A DNA stretch of 64,000 nucleotides from Nitrospinota bacterium (lineage in GTDB: Bacteria; Nitrospinota_A; UBA7883; JACRLM01), in assembly GCA_016208975.1 (NCBI GenBank), contig JACQXA010000004.1, positions 807,015 through 871,014 on the forward strand, read 5' to 3'. The notes beneath the pieces are model-generated. The model ran no database searches. It had not been told where the DNA came from and saw only the letters and a list, made by a program, of their open reading frames with translations. Below are positions 41,634 to 49,532 of the stretch, one piece after another. How positions within the stretch are numbered: position 1 is the stretch's first letter; the number at the start of each line of letters is the position of its first letter. The position numbers and the translations under genes were made by a program.

Positions 41634-43763
41634 TCAACCGATATCCCCCAGTTCAAACCGGTCTTTCCAGCTTTCCTTTAGCGCCCCGGATAGTTTCCGG
41701 TTTTCGGGTTTGGAAAGGTGAGGGTCCTCCTCCACTATGTGGAACGCGGCCCTGCGGGCCTCGGCCAGAATGGCGTGGTCCCGCACGATGTCCCCTATCT
41801 TGAATTCAGGCAGGCCCGACTGTTTGACGCCGAAAAAATCCCCGGCGCCCCTCCGCGCCAAATCCTCCTCGGCTATCTTGAACCCGTCCAGGTGTTTTTC
41901 CATAACCTTCAGCCTGTCCCATCCCGGCGCGCCCCGGTGACACTCGGCCATCAACAGGCAGTGGGATTGATGCGCCCCGCGCCCCACGCGGCCCCGCAAC
42001 TGGTGAAGCTGGCTTAACCCGAACCGGTCGGCGTGCTCTATCATCATCACGGTCGCGTTGGGATTGTCTATGCCCACCTCTATGACCGTGGTGGAGACCA
42101 GCGCGTCTATCTCCCCCCGGGCGAACCTGCCCATCACCTCGTCCTTCTCGGCGCTTTTCATCCGGCCATGGGTTAGGCCCAGCCTAAGGCCCGCCAGGTC
42201 TTCCTCGCTCAGGCTTTCAAACATGGCCGTGGCCGCTTTCAGCTCCAGCTTCTCGCTCTCCTCCACCAGCGGGTAGATGATATACGCCTGTCTCCCCTTT
42301 TTCACTTCGGCGCGAATAAGCTCCAGCGCGGCCCTGCGAACGGACGGATCGAATATCCGGGTGGTTATGCCCGCCCGCCCCGGGGGCATCTCGTCTATCA
42401 CCGACACGTCCAGGTCGCCATACAGGGTCATGGCCAGGGTGCGGGGGATGGGCGTGGCGGTCATTATAAGGGTGTGGGTGTGGATACCGCGCTTGATAAG
42501 CTCCGCCCGCTGACGCACGCCGAACCGGTGTTGCTCGTCTATGACGGCCAGCCCCAGGTTGTGAAAAGCAACCCCTTCCTGTATCAACGCCTGGGTGCCC
42601 ACCACAATGTGGCTCTCCCCCGAGGCTATCCGTTCCAGCGCCCGCTGTTTCCCCTCGGAGCCGGAGGTCACAAGCTCTATTTTCACCTTGGTGTCCGAGA
42701 GTAGCCTGGTCATGTTCCGGTAATGCTGGCTGGCCAAAATTTCGGTGGGGGCCATGATGGCCGTCTGCCGCCGGTTACGCGCAGTCATCAGGGCGCAGGC
42801 CAGCGCCACGGCGGTTTTTCCAGAGCCCACGTCCCCCTGCAGAAGACGGTTCATTGGTTTGTCCCCAGCCAGGTCTTTGGCTATCTCCTCCAACACCCTG
42901 CTCTGGGCGCCAGTGAGGGGGAACGGAAGCAAGGCGTATATCTTTTGTAATAGCTCCACGTCCACCCGCATGGCGCATTCGGGTACCGCTTTCCTCACGG
43001 TTCCGCGCTTCAACGCCAGCCCCGCCTGCATGAGGAAAAACTCGTTGAAGATGAGCTTTTTCTGGTGCCGGGTCTTGAATTCCGACAGATCCTGCACGCT
43101 CACCCCGTTGGGCGGCCAGTGGGTGAACTTCACGCTTTCCACGAAAGGAGGGATGCGGTACTTTACGTTCAACTCCCCGGGCACGAAATCCTCCAGCGCC
43201 TCCACGTAATCCATGGCGGCGTTCATCACCTGCCTCAGCGCCTTTTGCGAGAATCCCTCGGTTAGCCCGTAAACCGGCGTTATCCTCCCCAGGTTAAGCG
43301 AATTGGCGCCTCCGGTTTCTCCATTGTCCGCGTCCAGCTCTTCGGTGTCCGGATGGACCATCACCTTGCTTCCCCGGAACCGGTTCAGCGTAACCTTGCC
43401 GGAGATTATCCATTCGGAGCCTATGGCGAACCTTTTTACATACGCCTGCTCCGGGAACTTGAACCACGTCCCCCGCAGAACCCCGGTCTTGTCCGCGAAG
43501 GCCACCTCGAACACCTTCTTGCGTGACCGCGCCATTTGGGTGGCCGCCGCCGATTTCACCACGCCGCGCACCGTGGCCAGCTCATCCACGACAATCTGGG
43601 AGATGGTTTTTATATTGGCCCTGTCTTCATAACGCTGGGGGAAATAGAAGAGGAGGTCTCTAACGGTCTCCATACCCAGTTTTTTTAAAAGCTCCGCCCG
43701 GCGGGGGCCAACGCCTTTGAGGTATTGGACCGGCGAGTTTAGATTTATAGGGGTTGCGGCCAT
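41634..43763 (-). CDS. recG: ATP-dependent DNA helicase RecG
   Basis: 709 residues, standard length. N-terminal wedge/OB domain (about 60-180) followed by the superfamily 2 motor: GDVGSGKT Walker A, DEQH box (VIDEQHRFGV), TATPIPRT, STTVIEVGIDNPNA and QLRGRVGRG. It reverses stalled replication forks. Monocistronic as far as visible. Confidence 0.98.
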   Translation of the reverse strand: MAATPINLNSPVQYLKGVGPRRAELLKKLGMETVRDLLFYFPQRYEDRANIKTISQIVVDELATVRGVVKSAAATQMARSRKKVFEVAFADKTGVLRGTWFKFPEQAYVKRFAIGSEWIISGKVTLNRFRGSKVMVHPDTEELDADNGETGGANSLNLGRITPVYGLTEGFSQKALRQVMNAAMDYVEALEDFVPGELNVKYRIPPFVESVKFTHWPPNGVSVQDLSEFKTRHQKKLIFNEFFLMQAGLALKRGTVRKAVPECAMRVDVELLQKIYALLPFPLTGAQSRVLEEIAKDLAGDKPMNRLLQGDVGSGKTAVALACALMTARNRRQTAIMAPTEILASQHYRNMTRLLSDTKVKIELVTSGSEGKQRALERIASGESHIVVGTQALIQEGVAFHNLGLAVIDEQHRFGVRQRAELIKRGIHTHTLIMTATPIPRTLAMTLYGDLDVSVIDEMPPGRAGITTRIFDPSVRRAALELIRAEVKKGRQAYIIYPLVEESEKLELKAATAMFESLSEEDLAGLRLGLTHGRMKSAEKDEVMGRFARGEIDALVSTTVIEVGIDNPNATVMMIEHADRFGLSQLHQLRGRVGRGAHQSHCLLMAECHRGAPGWDRLKVMEKHLDGFKIAEEDLARRGAGDFFGVKQSGLPEFKIGDIVRDHAILAEARRAAFHIVEEDPHLSKPENRKLSGALKESWKDRFELGDIG

Positions 43764-43889
43764 AGGCTAGATTATACTTTGTCCTGCCGCCAACTCCGCC
43801 ACAGTGAAAAAACCCCTAATGCATTTTTCCGCAGGGGCCGATAAATACGCAAGGTTTGAACACAAGTTTACTGCGCAAGGAGAATGACT

Positions 43890-44045
43890 ATGACCTCGGT
43901 AGCGGGTATTTCCAACGTAATGCCGGCAAAATCGCTAAAATCTTTCGCTTCAATGGCCCAATCCGCCACCAACGGCTTCATAGCCAACGGCAGACAGATC
44001 AATAACGGGGCCTCCGGCAGTTCCCGCATTAGTATAAAGGCGTAA
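43890..44045 (+). CDS. Hypothetical 51-residue protein
   Basis: ATG 43890 follows AAGGAG at 7 bases, so translation is likely. The product begins MTSVAGISNVMPAKSLKSFA and is Ser/Asn/Ala-rich with no hydrophobic helix; N- and G-rich positions in the second half suggest disorder. It is the only plus-strand gene between recG and hppA, both on the minus strand. A CCCCT/AGGGG hairpin sits at 43814-43839 in its upstream region. No family recognised. Confidence 0.5.
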   Translation: MTSVAGISNVMPAKSLKSFASMAQSATNGFIANGRQINNGASGSSRISIKA

Positions 44046-44110
44046 CCTCTCGCGATTCTCCGGCGAGGCCACGCGCCCGCCAGCGGAATTTTCCACCGCC
44101 CCCGCGCCGG

Positions 44111-46096
44111 TTAAATCAACAACGGCGCGATAACCAGCGATATGATGGACATAAGCTTTATGAGTATGTTCATGGCCGGGCCGGAGGTGTCTTTGAAGGG
44201 GTCTCCCACGGTGTCGCCAACCACCGCCGCCTTGTGAGCGTCGGAGCCTTTTCCGCCGTAAGCGCCGGACTCGATATATTTCTTGGCGTTGTCCCACGCG
44301 CCGCCGCCGTTTGCCATCAGAAGGGCCATTAACACTCCTGTCACCGTGGCCCCGGCCAGCATTCCGCCCAATCCCTCGGGCCCCAGAAGGGCTCCGGTGA
44401 CCAGCGGCACGATAACCGCCACCATGCCGGGCAGTATCATCTCCCTCAGCGCGGCGGTGGTGGCTATGTCCACGCACCGGGCGGGGTCGGGCTTGGCTTT
44501 CCCCTCCATAAGGCCGGGGATCTCGTGGAACTGCCGCCGTATCTCCTCCACCATTTTCATGGCCGCCTTGCCCACCGAGGTCATGGTGAACGCGGCTATC
44601 AGGAATGGCACCACCCCACCGATGAACAGGCCCACCACCACGTTGGCGTTGATGATGTTTATGCTCTCAAGCTTCACCGTGGCGGTGTAGGCGGAGAAGA
44701 ACGCCAGCGCCGTAAGCGCCGCCGAGCCGATGGCAAATCCTTTGCCGATGGCCGCCGTGGTGTTGCCAAGCGCGTCCAGGCTGTCGGTTATCTTCCTTGT
44801 CTCGGGCCCAAGCTCTGCCATTTCGGAAATGCCCCCGGCGTTGTCGGCTATGGGGCCGTAAGCGTCCACGCTCATGGTTATGCCCACCGTGGCCAGCATG
44901 CCCACCGCCGCCAGCGACACGCCGTAAAGCCCGCCGTACATGTTCGAAAAATATGTGGCCGCGCAGATGACCATCACCGGCAGGGCGACGGACTCCAGCG
45001 CCAGCGCGAACCCGTTGATGATAACCGTGGCCGCGCCGGTGGTGGAGGAGCTGGCCAGTTTTTTAACCGGGCCATAAATGCCCGTGTAATATTCCGTAAG
45101 AAACCCTATGGCTATGCCCGCCACGCAACCGAATAGAAGGGCCAACCATTGCCCCGTACCAACTCCCAGATTCCCTACCACGAACCAGGAGCCGCCCAGC
45201 ATTATCGCCGCCGCAACCACGGGGGTGTATCTTAAGACTTCCGCCGGGTTGAGGTTCGTCATCATCTTCATGGACGCTATGCCTATCACCGACGCCACAA
45301 GCCCTATCATGGCCACCAGTATCGGAAGGGTCATGTATTCCGACTGCATATTGCCCATCACAGCGCCTATGGTGATGGCGGCCACTAGGGAGCCCACGTA
45401 AGACTCGTAGATGTCCGCCCCCAGCCCGGCCACATCCCCCACGCAGTCCCCCACGTTGTCGGCAATAACGCCGGGGTTGCGCGGATCGTCCTCGGGAATG
45501 CCCGCTTCCACTTTCCCCACCAGGTCGCTACCCACATCGGCGGATTTGGTGTATATGCCGCCGCCCACGCGGGCGAACAGGGCTATGGACGAGGCGCCCA
45601 TGGAGAACCCCGCCACGTCCACCGCTCCGGCCGGGCCTCCCCCCATTTTGACGTAAAGGAAGTAAAACGCCGCCACCCCTATAAGCCCCAGGCTGGCCAC
45701 GGTGATGCCCATTATGGCCCCGCCGGAGAAGGCCATCTGCAACGCGGCGGTGACACCCTTTTCGTTGGCCGCGGCAGAGGTGCGCACGTTGGCCCTTGTG
45801 GCGCCCATCATGCCTATGAACCCGGCGGCCATGGAAAACAGCCCGCCCACCACGAAAGCCGAGGCGGTTTTAACGGAGATGAATATGGAGAGGAGGATGA
45901 AAACAATAACGATAAAACCGGAGAGGATGGTGTATTCCCGTTTCAGAAATACCATGGCGCCGGTATGGATCATATCGGCGATTTCCCGCATCTTGTCGTT
46001 ACCGTCGGGATGCCTTACGATGGACGCGTAAAGCCAGAGCGCCACCAAAAGGCCGCCGACGCCGAAAACAGGAGCAAGCCATACCAGCGGTTCCAT
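44111..46096 (-). CDS. hppA: Membrane-bound ion-pumping pyrophosphatase (K+-dependent type)
   Basis: 661 residues with about 16 membrane spans. Substrate-site motifs [31 protein letters not shown] and the C-terminal [12 protein letters not shown]. The diagnostic [10 protein letters not shown] has Ala where K+-independent enzymes have Lys, so it should need K+. The glutamate in [10 protein letters not shown] is at the position typical of Na+-pumping members, so Na+ or mixed Na+/H+ pumping is possible. It uses pyrophosphate to build an ion gradient. Confidence 0.95.
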   Translation of the reverse strand: MEPLVWLAPVFGVGGLLVALWLYASIVRHPDGNDKMREIADMIHTGAMVFLKREYTILSGFIVIVFILLSIFISVKTASAFVVGGLFSMAAGFIGMMGATRANVRTSAAANEKGVTAALQMAFSGGAIMGITVASLGLIGVAAFYFLYVKMGGGPAGAVDVAGFSMGASSIALFARVGGGIYTKSADVGSDLVGKVEAGIPEDDPRNPGVIADNVGDCVGDVAGLGADIYESYVGSLVAAITIGAVMGNMQSEYMTLPILVAMIGLVASVIGIASMKMMTNLNPAEVLRYTPVVAAAIMLGGSWFVVGNLGVGTGQWLALLFGCVAGIAIGFLTEYYTGIYGPVKKLASSSTTGAATVIINGFALALESVALPVMVICAATYFSNMYGGLYGVSLAAVGMLATVGITMSVDAYGPIADNAGGISEMAELGPETRKITDSLDALGNTTAAIGKGFAIGSAALTALAFFSAYTATVKLESINIINANVVVGLFIGGVVPFLIAAFTMTSVGKAAMKMVEEIRRQFHEIPGLMEGKAKPDPARCVDIATTAALREMILPGMVAVIVPLVTGALLGPEGLGGMLAGATVTGVLMALLMANGGGAWDNAKKYIESGAYGGKGSDAHKAAVVGDTVGDPFKDTSGPAMNILIKLMSIISLVIAPLLI

Positions 46097-46158
46097 GTTC
46101 CCTCCAGATAAATTTTATTACCGGCTTGGGCCAGGGCGAACCGGCTATTAGTTGAATT

Positions 46159-46686
46159 CTAAACCAAAAACCTCTCCTCCAGTAGATTCACGGCTTTTCC
46201 CAACGATTCCTCAACAATGGATTTTTCCCCTTTTTCGAACGGATCCAGCACATGGTCGGAGGCGGTTTTACCCGCTGGCGGGCGGTTCACGCCGATGCGG
46301 AGCCTGTGGAAATCCGGCGAGCCGAACTGCGCCATGATGGATTTCAGGCCGTTGTGGCCGCCATGGCCGCCGCCGGTTTTGTAACGCACATCCCCCAGGA
46401 CAAGGTCTATATCGTCATGGACCACCAGCAGGTCGCCGATGGTGGCCTTGTAAAACTCCAGTACCGCCCGGATGGGATGGCCGGACAGGTTCATGTACGA
46501 GAGGGGTTTTATTATGATGACCGGCTGGCCGTGGATTTCGGCGGAAAGGGTGAACGTTCCGTTCTTCACCTTCCCGCCAGACAGGCCATGCCGGCGCATG
46601 AGATGGTCTACAGCCATGAAACCGGCGTTGTGCCGGGTTTTTTCATAGTCCGGGCCTGGATTCCCAAGCCCGGCGATGAACTTCAC
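46159..46686 (-). CDS. pth: Peptidyl-tRNA hydrolase
   Basis: 175 residues. GLGNPGPDYEKTRHNAGFMAVD with catalytic His19, SYMNLSG, VVHDDIDL and GGHGGHNGLKS. Releases tRNA from peptidyl-tRNA. It is the last gene of rplY-pth, with prs upstream on the same strand, the conserved prs-rplY-pth order of many bacteria. Confidence 0.98.
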   Translation of the reverse strand: MKFIAGLGNPGPDYEKTRHNAGFMAVDHLMRRHGLSGGKVKNGTFTLSAEIHGQPVIIIKPLSYMNLSGHPIRAVLEFYKATIGDLLVVHDDIDLVLGDVRYKTGGGHGGHNGLKSIMAQFGSPDFHRLRIGVNRPPAGKTASDHVLDPFEKGEKSIVEESLGKAVNLLEERFLV

Positions 46687-46724
46687 GTCTATATATGGCT
46701 ATAAAGAAAAACCCACTGGCGGGA

Positions 46725-47423
46725 TTACTTCCCGCCAGCGCCTTTCCCGCCACCAGCGGGTTTGGCGGCCCCGGCGGCAGGCTTGGCGGCGGCGGCCGGA
46801 GCGGCCCCGGCGGCTGGCGCGGCGGCGGCTGTCGCGGCGGCGGCCTCCTCGGCGGGCGTAGCCTTCACGGCCACAACGGCCACAACGGCGGCTTCCGGGT
46901 CTTCCAATACCTTCGCGTTGGCTATGGCGGGCAGGTCTTTCACCCTCAGGGTCTGGCCCAGGTCCAGGTCAACGATGGAAACGGTGACCAGGTCGGGCAT
47001 CTGCGTGGGCATACACTCCACCGATATCTTGCCCAGGCTTATCTTCAGCTCGCCGCCCTTTTCCTTCACGCCTTTGGCGGGCCCGGCGAACTCCAGGTCC
47101 ACCTTCACGCGGACGGGCTTGTTAAGGTCTATCTCCAGCAGGTCCACGTGGATGAGCTGGTCGGTCACAGGATGCACGTCCAGCTTCTTCACCATAACGT
47201 GGCGCTTCTTGGTGTCGCCATCGAACTGGGTGGTGATTATGTGGTGCGAGCCGCCGGTGGCCTCCAGTATTTTCAACAGTTGCTTGGCGGAGGCGGACAC
47301 GGACACATTCTCGCCCATGCCATATACCACGCCGGGCACCAGCCCTTCGCTCCTCAATCTCCTGGCCGGGCCTTTCCTGCCGGCCTGGCGCACGGACCCG
47401 GATAAAACGTCGTTCTCACTCAT
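46725..47423 (-). CDS. rplY: 50S ribosomal protein L25 (TL5/Ctc form) with Ala/Gly/Lys-rich tail
   Basis: 232 residues. N-terminal 5S-rRNA-binding L25 domain (about 1-95), then the TL5 C-terminal beta domain (about 95-185). The last 45 residues are almost only Ala, Pro, Gly and Lys, a low-complexity tail common in this form but long here. Between prs (31 bases) and pth (38 bases). Confidence 0.96.
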   Translation of the reverse strand: MSENDVLSGSVRQAGRKGPARRLRSEGLVPGVVYGMGENVSVSASAKQLLKILEATGGSHHIITTQFDGDTKKRHVMVKKLDVHPVTDQLIHVDLLEIDLNKPVRVKVDLEFAGPAKGVKEKGGELKISLGKISVECMPTQMPDLVTVSIVDLDLGQTLRVKDLPAIANAKVLEDPEAAVVAVVAVKATPAEEAAAATAAAAPAAGAAPAAAAKPAAGAAKPAGGGKGAGGK

Positions 47424-47454
47424 GACAAGTATCTTCCTTCCTTGATGCTATAAA

Positions 47455-48411
47455 CTAGTATTCGAACAGAGAGCTCACCGAACTCTCCTGGTGTATCCTC
47501 AATATGGCCTCGCCCAAAAGCTTGCCCACCGAAAGCACCGTTATCTTGCCGCAATCCAGCATGTCCTGGCTTAACGCTATGGTATTAGTGGCTATAAGCT
47601 CGGTGAGGTTGGATTTCATTATGCGGTCTTTGGCGGGGCCGGAAAGCACCGGATGTGTGCAACAGGCCGAAACCGACCTCGCCCCGGCGCCCAACAGCGC
47701 CGCCGTGGCCTCGGTCAACGTCCCGGCGGTGTCCACCATGTCGTCCACCACAAGCACGTCTTTGCCCTTCACGTCGCCTATTATGTGCATCACCTGGGCC
47801 ACGTTCTTGGCCTCCCGGCGTTTGTCTATTATGCCAAGCCCGGCCCCCAGCGATTTGGCGAAGGCCCGCGCCCGTTCCACGCCACCGGCGTCCGGCGAGA
47901 AAACCACCAGGTTTTCCGGCCGTTTCTTTTTGACGTAATCGGTAAGGATGGGCGCCGCGTAAAGATGGTCCACCGGCAGGCCGAAGAAACCCTGTATCTG
48001 CCCGGCGTGGAGGTCCATGGTAAGCACACGGTCTGTCCCGGCGGCGGTCACAAGGTCGGCCACCAGCTTGGCCGTTATCGGCGTGCGGGACTGCACTTTC
48101 CTGTCCTGCCGGGCGTACCCGAAATATGGCAGAACGGCGGTTATCCGCTTGGCCGAGGCGCGCCGGAGCGCGTCTATCATTATAAGGAGCTCCATCAGGT
48201 TGTCGTTTACGTTGGTGGAGGTGGACTGGATAACGAAAACGTCCGCGCCGCGCACGTTCTCTTTTATCTGCACGAAAATTTCCCCGTCGGAGAAATTCGT
48301 CACCTCCCGCTCGCAAAGCGGGGCGCCTATGGAACCGGCGATCTCCATCGCCAACTGGGGATTGGATCTGCCGCTTATCAGCGCAAGCCTGCCGTTACCA
48401 GAGTCACTCAT
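47455..48411 (-). CDS. prs: Ribose-phosphate pyrophosphokinase
   Basis: 318 residues from ATG 48411, the right length for PRPP synthase; the frame extends further upstream but without homology. Landmarks: [36 protein letters not shown], and the PRPP loop [15 protein letters not shown]. It makes PRPP for nucleotides, NAD (nadC at 23637) and amino acids. First gene of prs-rplY-pth, just downstream of tRNA-Gln on the same strand. Confidence 0.98.
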   Translation of the reverse strand: MSDSGNGRLALISGRSNPQLAMEIAGSIGAPLCEREVTNFSDGEIFVQIKENVRGADVFVIQSTSTNVNDNLMELLIMIDALRRASAKRITAVLPYFGYARQDRKVQSRTPITAKLVADLVTAAGTDRVLTMDLHAGQIQGFFGLPVDHLYAAPILTDYVKKKRPENLVVFSPDAGGVERARAFAKSLGAGLGIIDKRREAKNVAQVMHIIGDVKGKDVLVVDDMVDTAGTLTEATAALLGAGARSVSACCTHPVLSGPAKDRIMKSNLTELIATNTIALSQDMLDCGKITVLSVGKLLGEAILRIHQESSVSSLFEY

Positions 48412-48499
48412 GTTTATATAGCCCCACCAACCTAAGAGCCAAACCAATCCAACCGGCGCCGTTTTTTGCCCGCCAGAAACCCGCCACCGGCGCGAGCCA

Positions 48500-48574
48500 T
48501 GGCTGGGGCGGGAGGATTCGAACCTCCGAATCCGGGATCCAAAGACCCGTGTCTTACCGCTTGACGACGCCCCA
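48500..48574 (-). tRNA. tRNA-Gln (anticodon UUG)
   Basis: Read on the minus strand: acceptor TGGGGCG/CGCCCCA, anticodon loop CTTTGGA inside the CGGGT/TCCCG stem gives UUG (Gln), T-arm GGAGGTTCGAATCCTCC is complete, and the 3' CCA is encoded. It precedes prs in the same direction. Confidence 0.96.
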
Positions 48575-48712
48575 ACAGCAAAAAGAAACTACTGATAATA
48601 TACGCTATCGCCTTAAAAATCCATTAAAATTTATGCGCATGGGCGCGGCGGGGGGCATGCGGCGCAAAGGGCATGTCTTGGTATTTCAAACAGATATATA
48701 CGGGAACTGCCA

Positions 48713-48793
48713 GCTTCCCCGAGGCCGCTCTTTGGACGCTCCCCCGAGGTCGCCCGACCTCGGATCCCTGTTCCCCGCCTTGGCAAGGCGGGG
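48713..48793. repeat. Palindromic repeat cluster B1
   Basis: Contains the hairpin CCGAGGTCG-CC-CGACCTCGG (48744-48763), a third sequence version of the same stem found as CCGTGGTCG.. and CCGGGGTCG.. elsewhere, and the perfect palindrome CCCCGCCTTG-G-CAAGGCGGGG (48773-48793). Begins with GCTTCCCCGAGG, a truncated copy of the element start. Confidence 0.78.
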
Positions 48794-49020
48794 TGGCGAA
48801 GGCAAAGCCTTACGCCGGGGCGGTTCCCGCGGTTGCAGTATGAGACCCTAACGGTTCGCTTCCCGCTCCCACCCCCTCGTCGCCTCTGGCGACACTCCCC
48901 CTCGGGCAGGGGGAGAAAAACAGACTGGGCCGCAGGTGAAGGATCCCGGCTAAATAGATTTACTAAAATCCAGCTTCCCCGTGGCCGCCCGACCACGGTT
49001 CTTTGGCGAGTTGGATATAC
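48794..49020. other. Repeat-derived spacer, no gene seen
   Basis: About 230 bases of degenerate hairpin material: a fragment GAGGGGGAGTGTCGCCAG-type (minus strand, near 48875-48905) seen in many bacterial REP families, and another truncated element start at 48972-48998 with hairpin GTGGCCGCCCGACCAC. I see no gene or RNA. Confidence 0.45.
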
Positions 49021-49173
49021 CCCTCCTCGACAAGCTCGGGGTGACACGTTGCTTCCCCGTGGTCGCCCGACCACGGATCCCTGAGCGGAGTGGAGAAGAC
49101 CGGGGTCAGCGACCCCGGTGAAGCGATCTTGAGGCGACCCGGTGAGGCGATCTTGAGGCGCCCCGGTGAAGCG
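49021..49173. repeat. Palindromic repeat cluster B2: complete two-hairpin element plus 24-bp tandem repeat
   Basis: 49022-49046 is a CCTCGACAAGCTCGGGG REP-like hairpin. 49051-49125 is the complete 75-bp element: GCTTC start, hairpin CCGTGGTCGCCCGACCACGG, spacer, hairpin ACCGGGGTC-AGC-GACCCCGGT, end GAAGCG. Immediately after it ATCTTGAGGCG(A/C)CCCGGTGA(G/A)GCG occurs twice in tandem (49126-49149, 49150-49173), each a copy of the element's right end. Confidence 0.85.
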
Positions 49174-49241
49174 AGAAATATTCAAGGAAGGTGGCACACA
49201 TTATTGCCATGGTGAGTCCGGCGAACCATGACCAGCCATCC

Positions 49242-49360
49242 ACCCCTCGACAAGCTCGGGGTGACACGTTGCTTCCCCGTGGTCGCCCCGGGCTGTTGCC
49301 CAAACCGTTTCCCGCAATGTCACCCCGGCCAAGCGAAGCGCGAGCCGGGGCCACGACCTT
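49242..49360. repeat. Repeat cluster B3: near-exact direct repeat of B2 start
   Basis: 49242-49289 repeats 49021-49068 almost exactly (REP-like hairpin, then ACACGTT, then the element start), but breaks off after GTCGCCCC. It continues with a CACCCCGGCCAAGCG...CGAGCCGGGG hairpin (49321-49350), the same type as 18361-18390. To 49532 nothing else is recognisable. Confidence 0.78.
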
Positions 49361-49532
49361 ATATGTATTTGAAAAAAGGCCCTGATCCCGGGTCTCCGCC
49401 TGCGCTACGCCCGGGACGACATCGCTGAAACGGCGCTAAACTAATTGGGCAACAGCCCGGCCCGACCACAGCTCCTCTGATTTTCATGGTGGGGGCCTGC
49501 CAACCAACCACCCCGACAGGCGGTTTAAAACG

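Noticed and set aside
43950-44477. A 175-codon minus-strand frame overlapping hppA
   Set aside because: It is a GC-rich frame shadow, rich in Gly, Arg and His, overlapping the certain hppA frame.
49192-49207. A second sigma54-like site, TGGCAC...TTGC
   Set aside because: GG and GC are 13 bases apart instead of 12, and the site lies within repeat DNA with no gene correctly placed downstream.
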